From assembly GCA_017434855.1 (NCBI GenBank), contig JAFRUA010000031.1:86213-150212 (forward strand): a DNA stretch of 64,000 nt. Reading direction: 5' to 3'. The notes under the pieces are model-generated. The model saw nothing but the letters and a program-made list of their open reading frames with translations, ran no database searches and was not told the DNA's origin. The DNA comes from Clostridia bacterium. Lineage in GTDB: Bacteria; Bacillota; Clostridia; Oscillospirales; Acutalibacteraceae. Positions 26,401 through 38,400 of the stretch are shown in pieces; the stretch's first letter is position 1, and each line of letters starts with the position of its first letter. Position numbers and translations under genes: made by a program.

Positions 26401-29400
26401 GCGAAGGTGTAGCCGTCCTTTGCCGTGGTCGGGAGCGCGTTGCTCTCTGCCGTCCAGACAGCATACAGGGTCAGGTCTTCGTCACGATCCAGGTTGATCG
26501 TCTGGCCGTCGGTGTAAACCACGTCGCCGTCTGCCGCAGTGGCCCAGCCCGCAAAGGTGTAAGCCACGGTGGCGTCTGCCACGGCGCTTCCGCCGGCCTC
26601 GTCATAGGTCACGGTGTATTTGCGCTCAAAGGCATTCGCGGTCAGCGCCGTCGCTGCGCCGCAGGTGATCGTCTGGGTAGCCATCGTGCCGGTCGCGTCG
26701 GCGTTGTTCTTGTCAAAGGTCACGTCAAAGGTCTTCGCATCCCAGTGCGCGGTCAGGGTGGTGTCCGCCGTCGGGGTGAAGGTCGTGCCCTCCACCTTGG
26801 TGTCGCCGTTGTACCAGCCGGCGAAGGTGTAGCCCGTCTTTTCCGGCGTCGGCAGCGTCGTGCTGTTCGGCGTCCACTGCGCGGTCATGGTGACCGGATC
26901 GGTCCGCTCAAAGGACACGTTCTGCTTGTCGGTGTAGGAAACACCGTCCTGATCTTTCCAGCCGTTGAAGGTGTAAGAGATCGTTGTGCTTGCCGTTTCG
27001 GCGCCGGACGTCGCGTTGTCATAGTCGTATGTGACAGTGTAAGCTCTCGCATACTGGTTGTCAAACAGGTTCTGGGCAATACCGGAACGGAACTGCTGCG
27101 CCGGCATCTGAACGCCGTTGGTGCTGCCGTTGCCGAGGAAGGTGACGTTGAAGTCACTCTCGGTCCAGACCGCTTCCAGCGTCACGTCGCCGTACTTGCC
27201 GGTCGGGATGCTGAAGATCACGGTGTTCTCATCCCAGTTGCCTTCGCTCGTTGTCACCTTCCAGCCCGCGAAGCTGTAGCCCGTGCGGGAGATCTGGCCG
27301 GCGCTCTGCGACGGAAGCTGTACCGTGTCTTCGATGGTGTAATCATCGGACGCCGGAACCGTCAGGGTGCCGTTGTTCGGCAGGAGCGTGTAGGTGTATT
27401 CGTTTGCGGTCCACTGCGCCGTGAAGGTCACGTCGCCGTAGTTGCCGGCATCGACCTTGGCCACACCCGCCGCATATGCGGTGCCGTTTGCCCAGCTGCC
27501 GGCCGCCTTGGTGACGGTCCAGCCGGCGAAGGTGTAACCCGTTCTTTCCGGCGCTGTCGGGAAGGTCACGTCGGTTTCCTTGGTGAAGGCTGCGGTTGTG
27601 TCATCGCTGCCGTTCTTATACACGAACGTTGCGGTGTAGCTGACGGCATCCCAATGCGCAGTCAGGGTCGTGTCTGCTGTCGGCGTGAAGGTCGTGCCGT
27701 CCACCTTGGTGCTGCCGTTGTACCAGCCGGCGAAGGTGTAGCCGTCCTTGGTCGGCGTCGGCAGCGCGGTGCTGTTTGCAGACCAGATCGCGCTCAGCGC
27801 CAGATTGCTCTCACGCGTCAGGGTGATCGTCTGACCGTCGGTGTAGGTCGCCGTCGTTGCCGCCGCGTCTTCGTTCCAGCCGAGGAAGTCATAGGCCACG
27901 GTCGCGTCGGTCACGGTGCTGCCGCCGTTCTCGTCATAGGTCACGTCATAGGCACGTTCGAAGGTGTTCGCGGTCAGGGGCTGCGCCACGCCGGATTCAT
28001 ACGGCTGCGCCGCCATGGTCACGTCGTTGGTGTTGCCGTTGCCGGCGAAGGTCACGTCGAAGCTCTGTGCAACCCACTTCGCATAGAAGACGGTGTCAGC
28101 CGTCGGGGTGAAGTCTGTGCCCGCCGCATACGCATCGCCGGTGAAGCTTGCGTTGTCGTACCAGCCGTTGAAGATGTAGCCGAACTTGGTGGGCGCCGCC
28201 GGGATCGTGGTGCTCGCCGCCTCCCAGACCGCATACAGCGCCAGGTTCTCGTTGCGGGCCATGTTGATCTCGGCCTGGTTCGCATAGGCCACATCGCCGT
28301 CTGCCGCGGTTGCCCAGCCAAGGAATCTGTAAGTCACAGTGGCATCGGCCACGTCGCTGCCGCCGTTCTCTTCAAAGGTCACGGCGTACTTGCGCTCATA
28401 CTGGTTCGGGTTCAGGTTCTGCGCCACGCCGGAGCGGAACTGCTGCGCAGGCATCGTGATGTTGGTGTTCGTATTGCCGTTGCCGTCAAAGGTCACGTTG
28501 AAGTCATTGTTCGTCCAGACCGCAACCAGCTTGACGTCGCCGTACTTGCCGGCCGGGATGCCGAGGATCACAGTGCCGAGATCCCAGTTGCCTTCGGTGC
28601 CTTCTGCAACGCGCCAGCCTGCGAAGCTGTAGCCCGCGCGGGTCGGAGCAGCAAGGGTCGCCGCTTCGTCAACATTATAGGTTCCTTCAATCGCGTTCTC
28701 GGCGTCGCTCGCAAGGATCTTACCGGTATAGCTGTAAGTGTTGCGTGTCCACTGCGCCGTGAAGGTCACGTCGCCGTAGTTGCCCGCCGCGATGGACGTC
28801 ACGTCTGCCGCATATTCGGCGCCGTCTGTCCAGCTTCCGTCCGCCGCAGTGATGGTCCAGCCGGCAAAGGTGTAACCGTTTCTGGTCGGGGTCGGCAGCG
28901 TCACGGCGTCTTCCTTCGTGAAGGCCGCGGTCGTGTTGTTGTCGCCGTTGTCATAGATGAACGTCGCGGTGTAGCTGTTCGCGGTCCAGTGCGCGGTCAG
29001 CGCGGTGTCCGCCGCCGGCGTGAAGCTGTCGCCAGCCTCGCCGACCTTGGTGCTGCCGTTGTACCAGCCGGCGAAGGTATAGCCGTCCTTCGTCGTGGTC
29101 GGGAGCACGGTGCTTTCCGCGGTCCACTGTGCGGTCAGGTTCAGCGCGTCGTCGCGCGCGGTGTCGATGGACGCCTCGTCAACGTAGCTGTTGCCGTCCT
29201 GATCGAGCCAGCCGTTGAAGCTGTAATCCACCGTCGTGTCGGTCACGGCGCTGCCGCCGACCTCATCGAAGGTCACGTCATAGCTGCGGGTGAAGGCGTT
29301 TGCGTCAAGGTTCTCTGCCACGTCAGACTTGATCGTCTGGTTCGGCATCGTGCCGGTCGCGTCATCGTGTCCCTTTGCAAAGGTCACGGTGAAGTCGTTC

Positions 29401-32400
29401 GCCGTCCAGTGCGCGGTCAGGGTGGTGTCTACGGTCGGCGTGAAGGTCGCGCCGGTCACCTCTTCGGCACCGTTGAACCAGCCGGCAAAGGTGTAACCGA
29501 TCCTGGTCGGCGTCGGGAGCGTCACGCTCACCGGCGTCCAGACCGCATACAGCGTCAGCGCGTCGTCGCGGTGCGCGGTGAAGGGCGCCTCATCCGCATA
29601 CTCTTTTTCAGCCGCATCCGCCGTGGTTGCCCAGCCCTCGAACACATAGTTCGCGGTGTCGGTCGCCGGGGCCGCGCCTGCGGTCGCACCCGCATAGTCG
29701 TAGGTCACGGTATACGCTCTGGTATAGATGTTCTTGCTCAGGTTCTGCGCCACGTCGGAGAAGAACGTCTGGGCGCCCATCTGTTTGCCGTCGGTGTTGC
29801 CGTTGCCGTCAAAGATGACGTTGAAATCGCCGTTGGTCCACTGGGCGGTCAGGGTCACGTTGCCGTACTTGCCGTTCAGGCGCTTAAAGACAACGCTGTC
29901 CGCTTCCCAGTTGCCGGCAGCGGTGGTCACCAGCCAGCCTGCGAAATCGTAGCCTTCCTTCGTTGTGGTCGGGAGGTCAGCCGTCGCGTCTGTAATCTTA
30001 TAGTTCACATTTGCAACCGCTTCGCCGCCGTCGGTCTGGAAGGTGATGGTGTTGGTGTCTTCGGTCCACTGCGCCGTGAAGGTCACGTTGCCGTAGTTGC
30101 CCGCCGCGATGGACGTGTCGGTCGCCTGATACTGCGTGCCGTTGATCCAGCTGCCGTCTGCGGCAGTAATCTTCCAGCCCGCGAAGGTGTAGCCGCCCTT
30201 GGTCGGCGTCGGCAGCGTCACGGCGTCTTCCTTTGTAAAGGTCGCAGTCGTGTTGTTGTCGCCGTTGTCATAGATGAACGTCGCGGTGTAATCGATGGTC
30301 GCCCACTTCGCGGTCAGCTCGGTGTCTGCCGCCGGTGTGAAGCTGTCGCCGGCCTCGCCGATCTTGTCGTCGCCGACATACCAGCCGAGGAAGGTGTAGC
30401 CCGCTTTGCTCGTGGCCGGAAGCACGGTGCTTTGCGCCGTCCACTGCGCGGTCAGGTTCAGCGCGTCGTCGCGTGCCGTTGTGATCGCCTGGCCGTCCGT
30501 ATAGGCGTTGTTGTCCTCATCGAGCCAGCCTGCAAAGCTGTAATCCACCGTCACGTCGGTCACTGCGCTGCCGCCGGCCTCGTCATAGGTCACGTTGTAC
30601 TTGCGTTCAAAGGTGTTCAAGTTCAGCGTCGCGGTCGGGTCGTCGCAGGTCACGGTCTGATTCTGCATCGTGCCGGTCGCGTCGTCGTGGCCCTTCGCGA
30701 AGGTCACGGTGAAGTTGTTCGCCTCCCACTTCGCATAGAAGATGGTGTCGACCGTCGGGGTAAACTCTGCACCCGGCTGCGTCAGGACGTTTTCATCGGT
30801 CGTGTACCAGCCTCTGAAACTGTAGCCGGTCTTCGTCGGCGCGGCCGGAAGGGTCGTGCTCGCCGCCTGCCAGACTGCGTACAGCGCAAGGTTGCTGTTG
30901 CGCGCCATGTTGATTTCGGCCTCGTTCGCATAGGTCGCCGCTGCCGCGTTCTGATCTTCGCTCCAGCCAAGGAAGCTGTAGGTCACGGTCGCGTCGGCCA
31001 CGCTGCTGCCGCCGTTCTCTTCATAGCTCACAGTGTAAACGCGTTCGTACTGATTCGGATTCAGCGTCTGCGCCACGCCGGAACGGAACTGCTGCGCCGG
31101 CATCTGAATACCGGTATTGGTATTGTGGTTGCCGTTGAAGATGACGTTGAAGTCATTGTTGGTCCAGACCGCTTCCAGCGTCACGTCGCCGTACTTGCCG
31201 GTCGGGATGTTAAAGATCACAGTGTTGATATCCCAGTTGTTGTCACCGGTCGCGCTCTTCACTTTCCAACCGGCGAAGCTGTAGCCCGCGCGGACAATGC
31301 CCGTCGCGCCTTCCGCCGGAAGGGTGACCGCGGTTTCCATATCATAGTTGCCGGTCGCCTCACCTGTCAGTGTGCCGCCGTTCGGCAGAAGCGTGTAGGT
31401 GTAGCCGATCTTGGTCCACTGCGCGGTGAAGGTCACGTTGCCGTACTTGTCGGCGTCCGCAGCCGTCGCGCTCGCCGCGTACTGGTGGTTCAGTTCCCAG
31501 TTGCCGGCCGCCGCAGTGATCTTCCAGCCCGCGAAGGTGTAGCCGTCCTTGGTCGGGGGAGTCAGCGTCACAGTGTCGTTGACCGTGAAGGTCGCCGTTG
31601 TGCTGTTGCTGCCGTTGTCATAGTTGAATGTTGCCGTGTAGGTGATCGGGCTCCACTGTGCGGTCACGGTGACGTTGCCGCCCGCGGTGAGATACGCCGC
31701 GTCGAAGGCCGCGCCTGCCGCTGCGCCCGCATTGTAAAGCGTGCTGTTCAGAAGCCAGCCATCGAAGGTGTACGCCGTCTTGGTCGGAACCTGCGTCGAA
31801 AGTGCTGTGTCCACACCGTACTGCTTCGCGGTGTTGGCCGGGACGTTCGAAGCGCCGGTACCGCCGTCGTAGACGATCTCATAGCCGTTGGTCGTCCAGA
31901 TCGCGGTCAGGGTCACGGTCGCGCCGGTCTCGGTCGCGTAATCCGTGTCGAGGGTCGCGCCCGCCGCATAGGTGTCGCCGTCGATGCCCCAGCCGCCGAA
32001 GGTGTAGCCGTCCTTGGTGGGAACGGTGCTGCTCAGCGTGGCGTCGATGTCATAGGTCTTGGTGAAGCTGGCCGGTGCCGCGCTGCCGCCGTCGGTGTTG
32101 TATTCCACGGTGTAGGTGTGCGCCGTCCAGACGGCCTTCAGCACCACGTCGCCGTACTTGCCGGTCGGGATGTTCTGAATCACGGTGCCGACGGTCCAGT
32201 TGTTTTCGCCTGCGGTCGCAGACATCACTTCCCAACCGCTGAAGTCATACCCGGTACGGGTCGGCTGCGCCAGGGTCGCGCCCTGTTCCACCGTATAGGT
32301 GCCGCTGATGAAGCTGTCTTCCGTCAGCTCAAGGCGATAGCCGTTGTAGTTGTAGGACTTCGAGAGTGCCGTCGCGTTGACGGTGATGTTGCCGGTGCAC

Positions 32401-35400
32401 TTCGCTTCCGCAATCGTGAGGGTCGCGGTGTCGCCGGTCACGGTGTAGGTGTAGTCCGCCGCATCAAGCACGGTCGTGCCGACATAGACGCTGACGGTGC
32501 CAGCCATCTTGTAACCGGCATCCGGCGTGATGGTCGCGTTGAAGCCCGCGCCGCTCGCCACTGTGCTGGTCAGGTTGCTGCCGACGATGGTCGCGTTCTC
32601 AATGTGGTCGGGATCGTTTGCACAGACGCGGCTGTAATTGTTGTCGCTGCCGCTCCAGTCGCCCCAGCGGTGGCCAAAGGCCGCAAGGGTCGCGTCGTCG
32701 TCCTTGGTCTTGGTCGCGGTATCGGTGTATGTGCCGCCGTCCGGGCCGGTCGCCGTCGCAGTGTAGGCCACGGAGCCGTCGGTCGTGCAGGTCGCCGCCG
32801 TGGAAACATTGCTCATGGTCACGGCCGGAGTTGCAACGTGGTTGCTGTTGTTCGCGCAGGTGAAGGTCACCGTCGCAGTCCAGTCGGCCGCCGTGGTATC
32901 CCACGTCCAGACCGGGTCGCCCCAATCGTGACCGGTCGCCGGGATCGTTTCCGGATCGGTCGTGTTGGTGTAGGTTGCACCGCCGTAGACCAGCGTTGCG
33001 GTGTAGGTCACGGAGCCGGCGGTCTCGCAGGTCGCAGGCGTTCTGTTTTCTGCGATGTTGTCGGTCATGACCTCAAGCGTATGATGTTCGTCGTTCTGGC
33101 AGACGAAGGTCACGGTCGCAGCAGTGTGGGCCGCGTTCCAGTGCCAGGTGGTGTTGTCGATCTGATAGTCATGGCCAAGGCGCGTAATGGAGATGGTCTT
33201 GGTCTGGGTCTTGAAGTTGGTGTTGGTAAAGGTCGCCGTGTAAACGTCGCTGCCCTCGTTCTCACAGGTTGCAGGCGTGTTCACATGCGCCGCGGTCACG
33301 GTCTCGGTGTCAACGGCGTTGCAGCCGTCACGCTTGCAGGTCGCCGTCGCGGTGCAGGACCAGCCGCCCTCGATTTCGTTCCAGACGTATTCGGTGTTTG
33401 CGTAATCAAAGTCGTGGCCAAGAACCGCAACTTCGTCTGTCTTGGTGTCGGTCGCGGTGCTGCCGTTATCCAGCGTGATCGTCGCCGTATAGGTGATCGT
33501 GCCGGCGCCGGTGCAGGACGCGCCAACGGTCGTGTAGGTCACGATGGCGTCGCGCTCGATCTCATGCGTATTGTCATTCGCGCAGACAAGGGTCGCCTTG
33601 GCGGTGTAGCCGCTGCCGGCTTCGGTCCAGACCCAACTGTTCGCCTTGACGGTGTTGTAGGCGTGGCCGGTCGGCTGGCCGTTGTCAAACGTACCCTGGG
33701 TGCCGGTGGTGTCGATCGCGCCGCAGACGCAGCTGTAATGATACTTCGCCGGGTTCAGGCAGTCCGCGTCGCTGACGTGCGCGCCGTCGTTGACGACCGC
33801 CTGATCAAAGGTGTGCGCCGTCTGGTTGCCGTATTCGTTGCAGCGCGTGCACTTGAAGGAGTGGCCACTTGCGCCGTCGTTCCGGATCTCGCCATAGAAG
33901 TTGTGGCCGAGCGCCGGGATCACCAGATCGCTCGCGATCACTTCACGCGTCGCAGCGGCGTCGCTGAACATCTTGTTGCAAAGCGGGCATTCAAAGTGCG
34001 CTTTCACGCCGTCATGCGTGCAGTCAGCATCCTGCTGCGGCACAGCAGTGATCCCCGCGTGGGCCAGCGCCGCAACGGTGACGTCCGCCGCAACGGTGGT
34101 GCAGGCTGCGTCGCTGAAGTTCTGACCGCAGATCTCGCAGGTCCAGTATTCAATATTGCCCGCGGTGGTGCAGGTCGCCGGAACCGCAGCGTGGTGCGTC
34201 GGGGTGCTGCTGTGCGGGCCGACGCCGGTGTTCTCTTCGGTCCAGACATAACCGCAGCGTGTGCAGCGATAGGTCGTGGTGCCCAGATGCGTGCAGTCCG
34301 CAGCCGTGGTCGAAACGATTTCCTTCGAATCGGTGCAGTTTTCCGTCGTCGGATTGACAACGTCGCAGCGTGAGCACTTCACGGCATGCGTGCCGTTGTT
34401 GTAGCAGATATAAACGGTATCGGTACCATGCGCAAAGTCGTGATTCAGCGCCGGGATCGCCTGCGTTTCGGTGTAGACGCCGCAGACGGTGCAGACGCGG
34501 GATTCAAGGCCGTCCTCTGTGCAGGTGGCCGGAACGGTCTCGGTCCAGGTGTTCGGCATGGTGTGCGAAACTGTGGTGTGGCTGATCGTCACAGCGGCCA
34601 GCGTCGTCTGGGTGTTGGCGTTCGCGTCGCTGTAGTAATTGCCGCAGCGCGAGCAGTACCAGTATTCCAGATTGCCGTCGTCCTTACAGGTCGCGGTCAC
34701 TGCCGCAAAGTGACGCAAAACGTGACCGAGGGAACCACCGGCAAGGAAGGTGTGGTTATCATCGTGTTCGTTCGCACCGCAAGCGCAGCTATAATAGAAC
34801 TCACCCTGATGCGTGCAGTCTGCCGCAGAACCGTCTTTCGCATAGATCGCGCCATTGTTCTGCTGGTCATAGACGTGGCTGGTCGTTGCGCCGACAACGC
34901 CGTTATAACCGTACTCGCCGCAGCGCGTACACTTGTAGTAGTGGCCGGAGCCGTGCTCCACGGGTGTGCCGGTCGTGTCAAAGTTGTGGCCGATTGCCGG
35001 GTCAACGATGCTTTCCAGTGCGGTGGTGCCCGCCGCGTCGCTGAAGTTGCCGCCGCAGAGCGCGCATTCATAGTGCGCGATGGAACCGTCAGCCGTGCAG
35101 GTTGGGGCAACCGCCGGAACAAAGACCAGTCTGTGCGTCAGCTGCGCAATCGGGCGGGTCTCGGTGGCGCCGCAGTTCGCACGCTGGCAGGTACGGGTTT
35201 CAACGCCCGCGTGGTCGCAGGTCGCAGCGGTGGTCTCGGACCACTCGCCCCAGTCATGGCCGAGCGCTGCGATCGGCGCAGTTGTGGTTGCTGTGTAATT
35301 GCTGCCGTTGAAGGTCACGACCGCGTCAAATGTTGCCGTGCCGGCTTCGGTGCAGGTTGCGGCAGTCGTTTCGGTTCTGGTCGAAGCAACCGTGATGGTC

Positions 35401-38400
35401 TGAACATGCGGGTTGTTGCGGCCGCAGGTGAAGGTCGCCGTCGCGGTCACATTGTCGGTGCCCCAGGTCCAGGTCGGGGTCCCCCAAGTGTGGCCAAGCG
35501 CCGTTGTGGTATCGGTTTTCGTCTGCTTCGGGAAGCTGGTGAACGTCGCTTCATAGACGTCCACGCCGTCATTCTCGCAGTCCGCCACGCTGTGGCTGGT
35601 GCAGACCGCCGTCACGGTCTCGGTGAATGCCGTGTGCGTCGCGTCATTCTTGCACTTCGCCGTCGCGGTGACTTCATAGCCGCCGGTCACAGGTGTCCAG
35701 GTATAGGTCGCGCCCGCCCAGTCATAGTCGTGCGGAAGGGCCGCAACGGTCTCGGTCTTGGTATCGGTCTCGGGTGCGCCGCCATCGAGCGTCACAGTCG
35801 CGGTATAGACCACGCTGCCCGCCGCGCCGCAGGTTGCGCCGTTCGTTGTGAAGGTCACGACCGCGTCGCGCTGGATGGTATGGCTGTTGTCGTTCGCGCA
35901 GACCAGCGTTGCTTTCGCGGTCCAGGCGTCATTCACTTTCGCCCAGGTCCAGGCGTTGCTTGCCGCCAGGTTGTTGTAGTTGTGGCCGAGCGGGTTGCCG
36001 ACCGTGAAGGTCGTGGGGCCGGCTTCGCCGCAGACGCAACTGTAATAATAGGTTGCCGCCGTGGTGCAGGTCGCGTCAGAGACCTTGTAAGTCGCGGTTG
36101 CGACCGCCTTATCAAAGGTGTGCGGTTCCACAGCGTTCACCACGCCGTCATAGCCGTATTCGTTGCAGCGCGAGCACTTGTAGTTGTGGCCGTTCGTCGC
36201 CGGGACCGGAGTACCGGTCACGTCAAAGTCGTGGCCAAGCGCCGGAATCGCAACGCCCGTCTTGGTGTCGGTATAGGGTTCATCCGTGCCGTCGCCGTCG
36301 CGGTCAAAGCTCACCGTCGCGGTGTAGTTCTTGCTGCCGGCCGTGGTGCAGGTCGCCGCCTGGGTAACGCTTTCAACCGTCGCGGTCGTGATGACCACCT
36401 TGTGGTCGCTGTCGTTCGCGCAGGTGAAGGTCGCCGTCGCGGTCACGTTGTTGTCTGCCCACGTCCAGACCGGCTGGCCATAGGCATGGCCCAACTTCGG
36501 GATCGGGTCGGTCCGGGTCTGCGTCGGGAACCTGGTGAAGGTCGCGGTAAAGACGTTGCTGCCCGGAACCTCGCAGGTCGCCGGCGTGGTAACCTTTGTC
36601 GCAGTCACGGTCTCGGTCAGCGCCGGGTGGCTCGCGTTGTTGGAGCACGGAACCATCGCCGTCACGCTGTAGGTATCGCCGGAGGCCGTCCAGGTATAGG
36701 TCGCCTGCGTCAGATCATAGGAGTGCGGAAGAGCCGACACGGTTTCCGTCTTCGTATCGGTCGCCTTGCTGCCGTTGTCAAGCGTTACGGTCGCGGTATA
36801 GGTGATCGTGCCCGCCGCGCCGCAGGTCGCGCCGTTGGTCGTGTAGGTCACGACAGCGTCGCGCTCGATCTCATGGGAATTGTCGTTCGCGCAGATCAGC
36901 GTGGCCTTTGCGGTATAGCCGTCGCCGGCTGCCGTCCAGACCCAGCTGTTGGCCTTGACACTGTTGTAAGCATGGCCGAGCGGATCACCGACCGTGAAGG
37001 TCGCGGTGCCTGCCGCGCCGCATTCGCAGCTGTAGTAATACGTCGCAGCAGCCGTGCAGGTCGCGTCGCTGGCTTTGAAGGCGTTGTCTTCCACAGCCTT
37101 GTCATAGACGTGCGCCGTCGCGCCGCCATAGGTGCCGCAGCCGTTCTTACAGAGATATTCGTGTTCGTTCGCGTCTTTGTAGCGGATCGCGCCGGTGTAG
37201 TCGTGGCCGGTCGCCGGGATCACCCAACTGTCTTGAGCGATCTCATACTGTCCGTTCGCGTCGCTGAAGTATTTGCCGCAGCGCGCGCAGGTGTAATACG
37301 CGCTGTTGCCCGCCGTCGTGCAGTTTGCACCGCTCGCAGGCGTCATGGTCAGCTGGTGGCCAAGGACCGGCGCCGTCAGTTCGGCAAGGCTCAGTTCGGT
37401 GCTGCCCGCCGCGTCGGCAAAGTACTTGTTACAGACCGAGCAGGTCCAGTATTCGACTGTACCCGCCGTGGTGCAGTCCGCCGGTACCGCTGCATGATGG
37501 TTGCCGGTCGTCACATGGCTGCCGTACGCGCCTTCCACCGTCCAGGTGCCGCCGCAGTCGGCGCAGGTGTAGGTCGTGGTGCCCTTGTGCAGGCAGTCAG
37601 CCGCCGTGCTGGTGCTCGTCGTATTCGTACAGTTCACATCCGGGCCGTACACGTCGCAGCGAATACACTTCACGTTATGGGTGCCGTCGTTGTTGGTGCG
37701 ATAGGTTGTGCTGGTGAAGCTGTGGGTCAGCGCATCCGTCGTGCGCGTTTCAATCAGGTGGCAGACGGAGCATTCTCTCGTCTCGCTGCCCTGCTCGGTG
37801 CAGGTCGCCGCCGTCAGGGTGGTCCACGCACCAAAATTGTGGTTCGTCGTCTTCGGCACGCTCAGCGCGTCGGCGCTCACTGTCGTCGTGCCGGCCGCGT
37901 CACTGAACAGTCTGTGGCAGCGCGAGCACTCCCAGTATGCGATCCGGCCTTCTGCCGCGCAGGTCGCCGTCACCGCCGGGTGCGCCGTCATGTTGTGGCC
38001 CAGCGTACCGCCGGAGGTGAAGGTGTGGCTCGCGTTGTTTTCGCTGGCGCCGCACTTACAACTATAATAGTATGTCGCTGCCGTGGTGCAGTCCTGCTGG
38101 GTACCGGTGCTGTAGCGCGTGCCGGCAACCTGCTGATCAAAGGTGTGCGCTTCCACCGCGCCCAGCGTCGTGCCGAAGCCGTAGCCACCGCAGCGCGTAC
38201 ACGGGTACTGGTGGCCGCCCGTGACCTCGATCGGCGTTGCCGTCAGGTCAAAGTCGTGGCCCAACGCCGCAACCACGGTCTGCGCCGCGGTGATCTCATG
38301 CGCCGCCGCGCCGTCAGCATTGTTGAAGTATTTGTGGCAGACCGCGCACTGCCAATACTGGATATTACCCGCCGTTTCGCAGGTCGCCGCCTTGGCTTCG

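Noticed and set aside
23271..34373. 3,700-codon open frame opposite the giant gene
   Set aside because: Its product is Arg/Val/Gly-rich without domains, the frame has no ribosome site, and it mirrors the repetitive codon use of the giant gene, whose secretion signal, promoter and repeats are clear.
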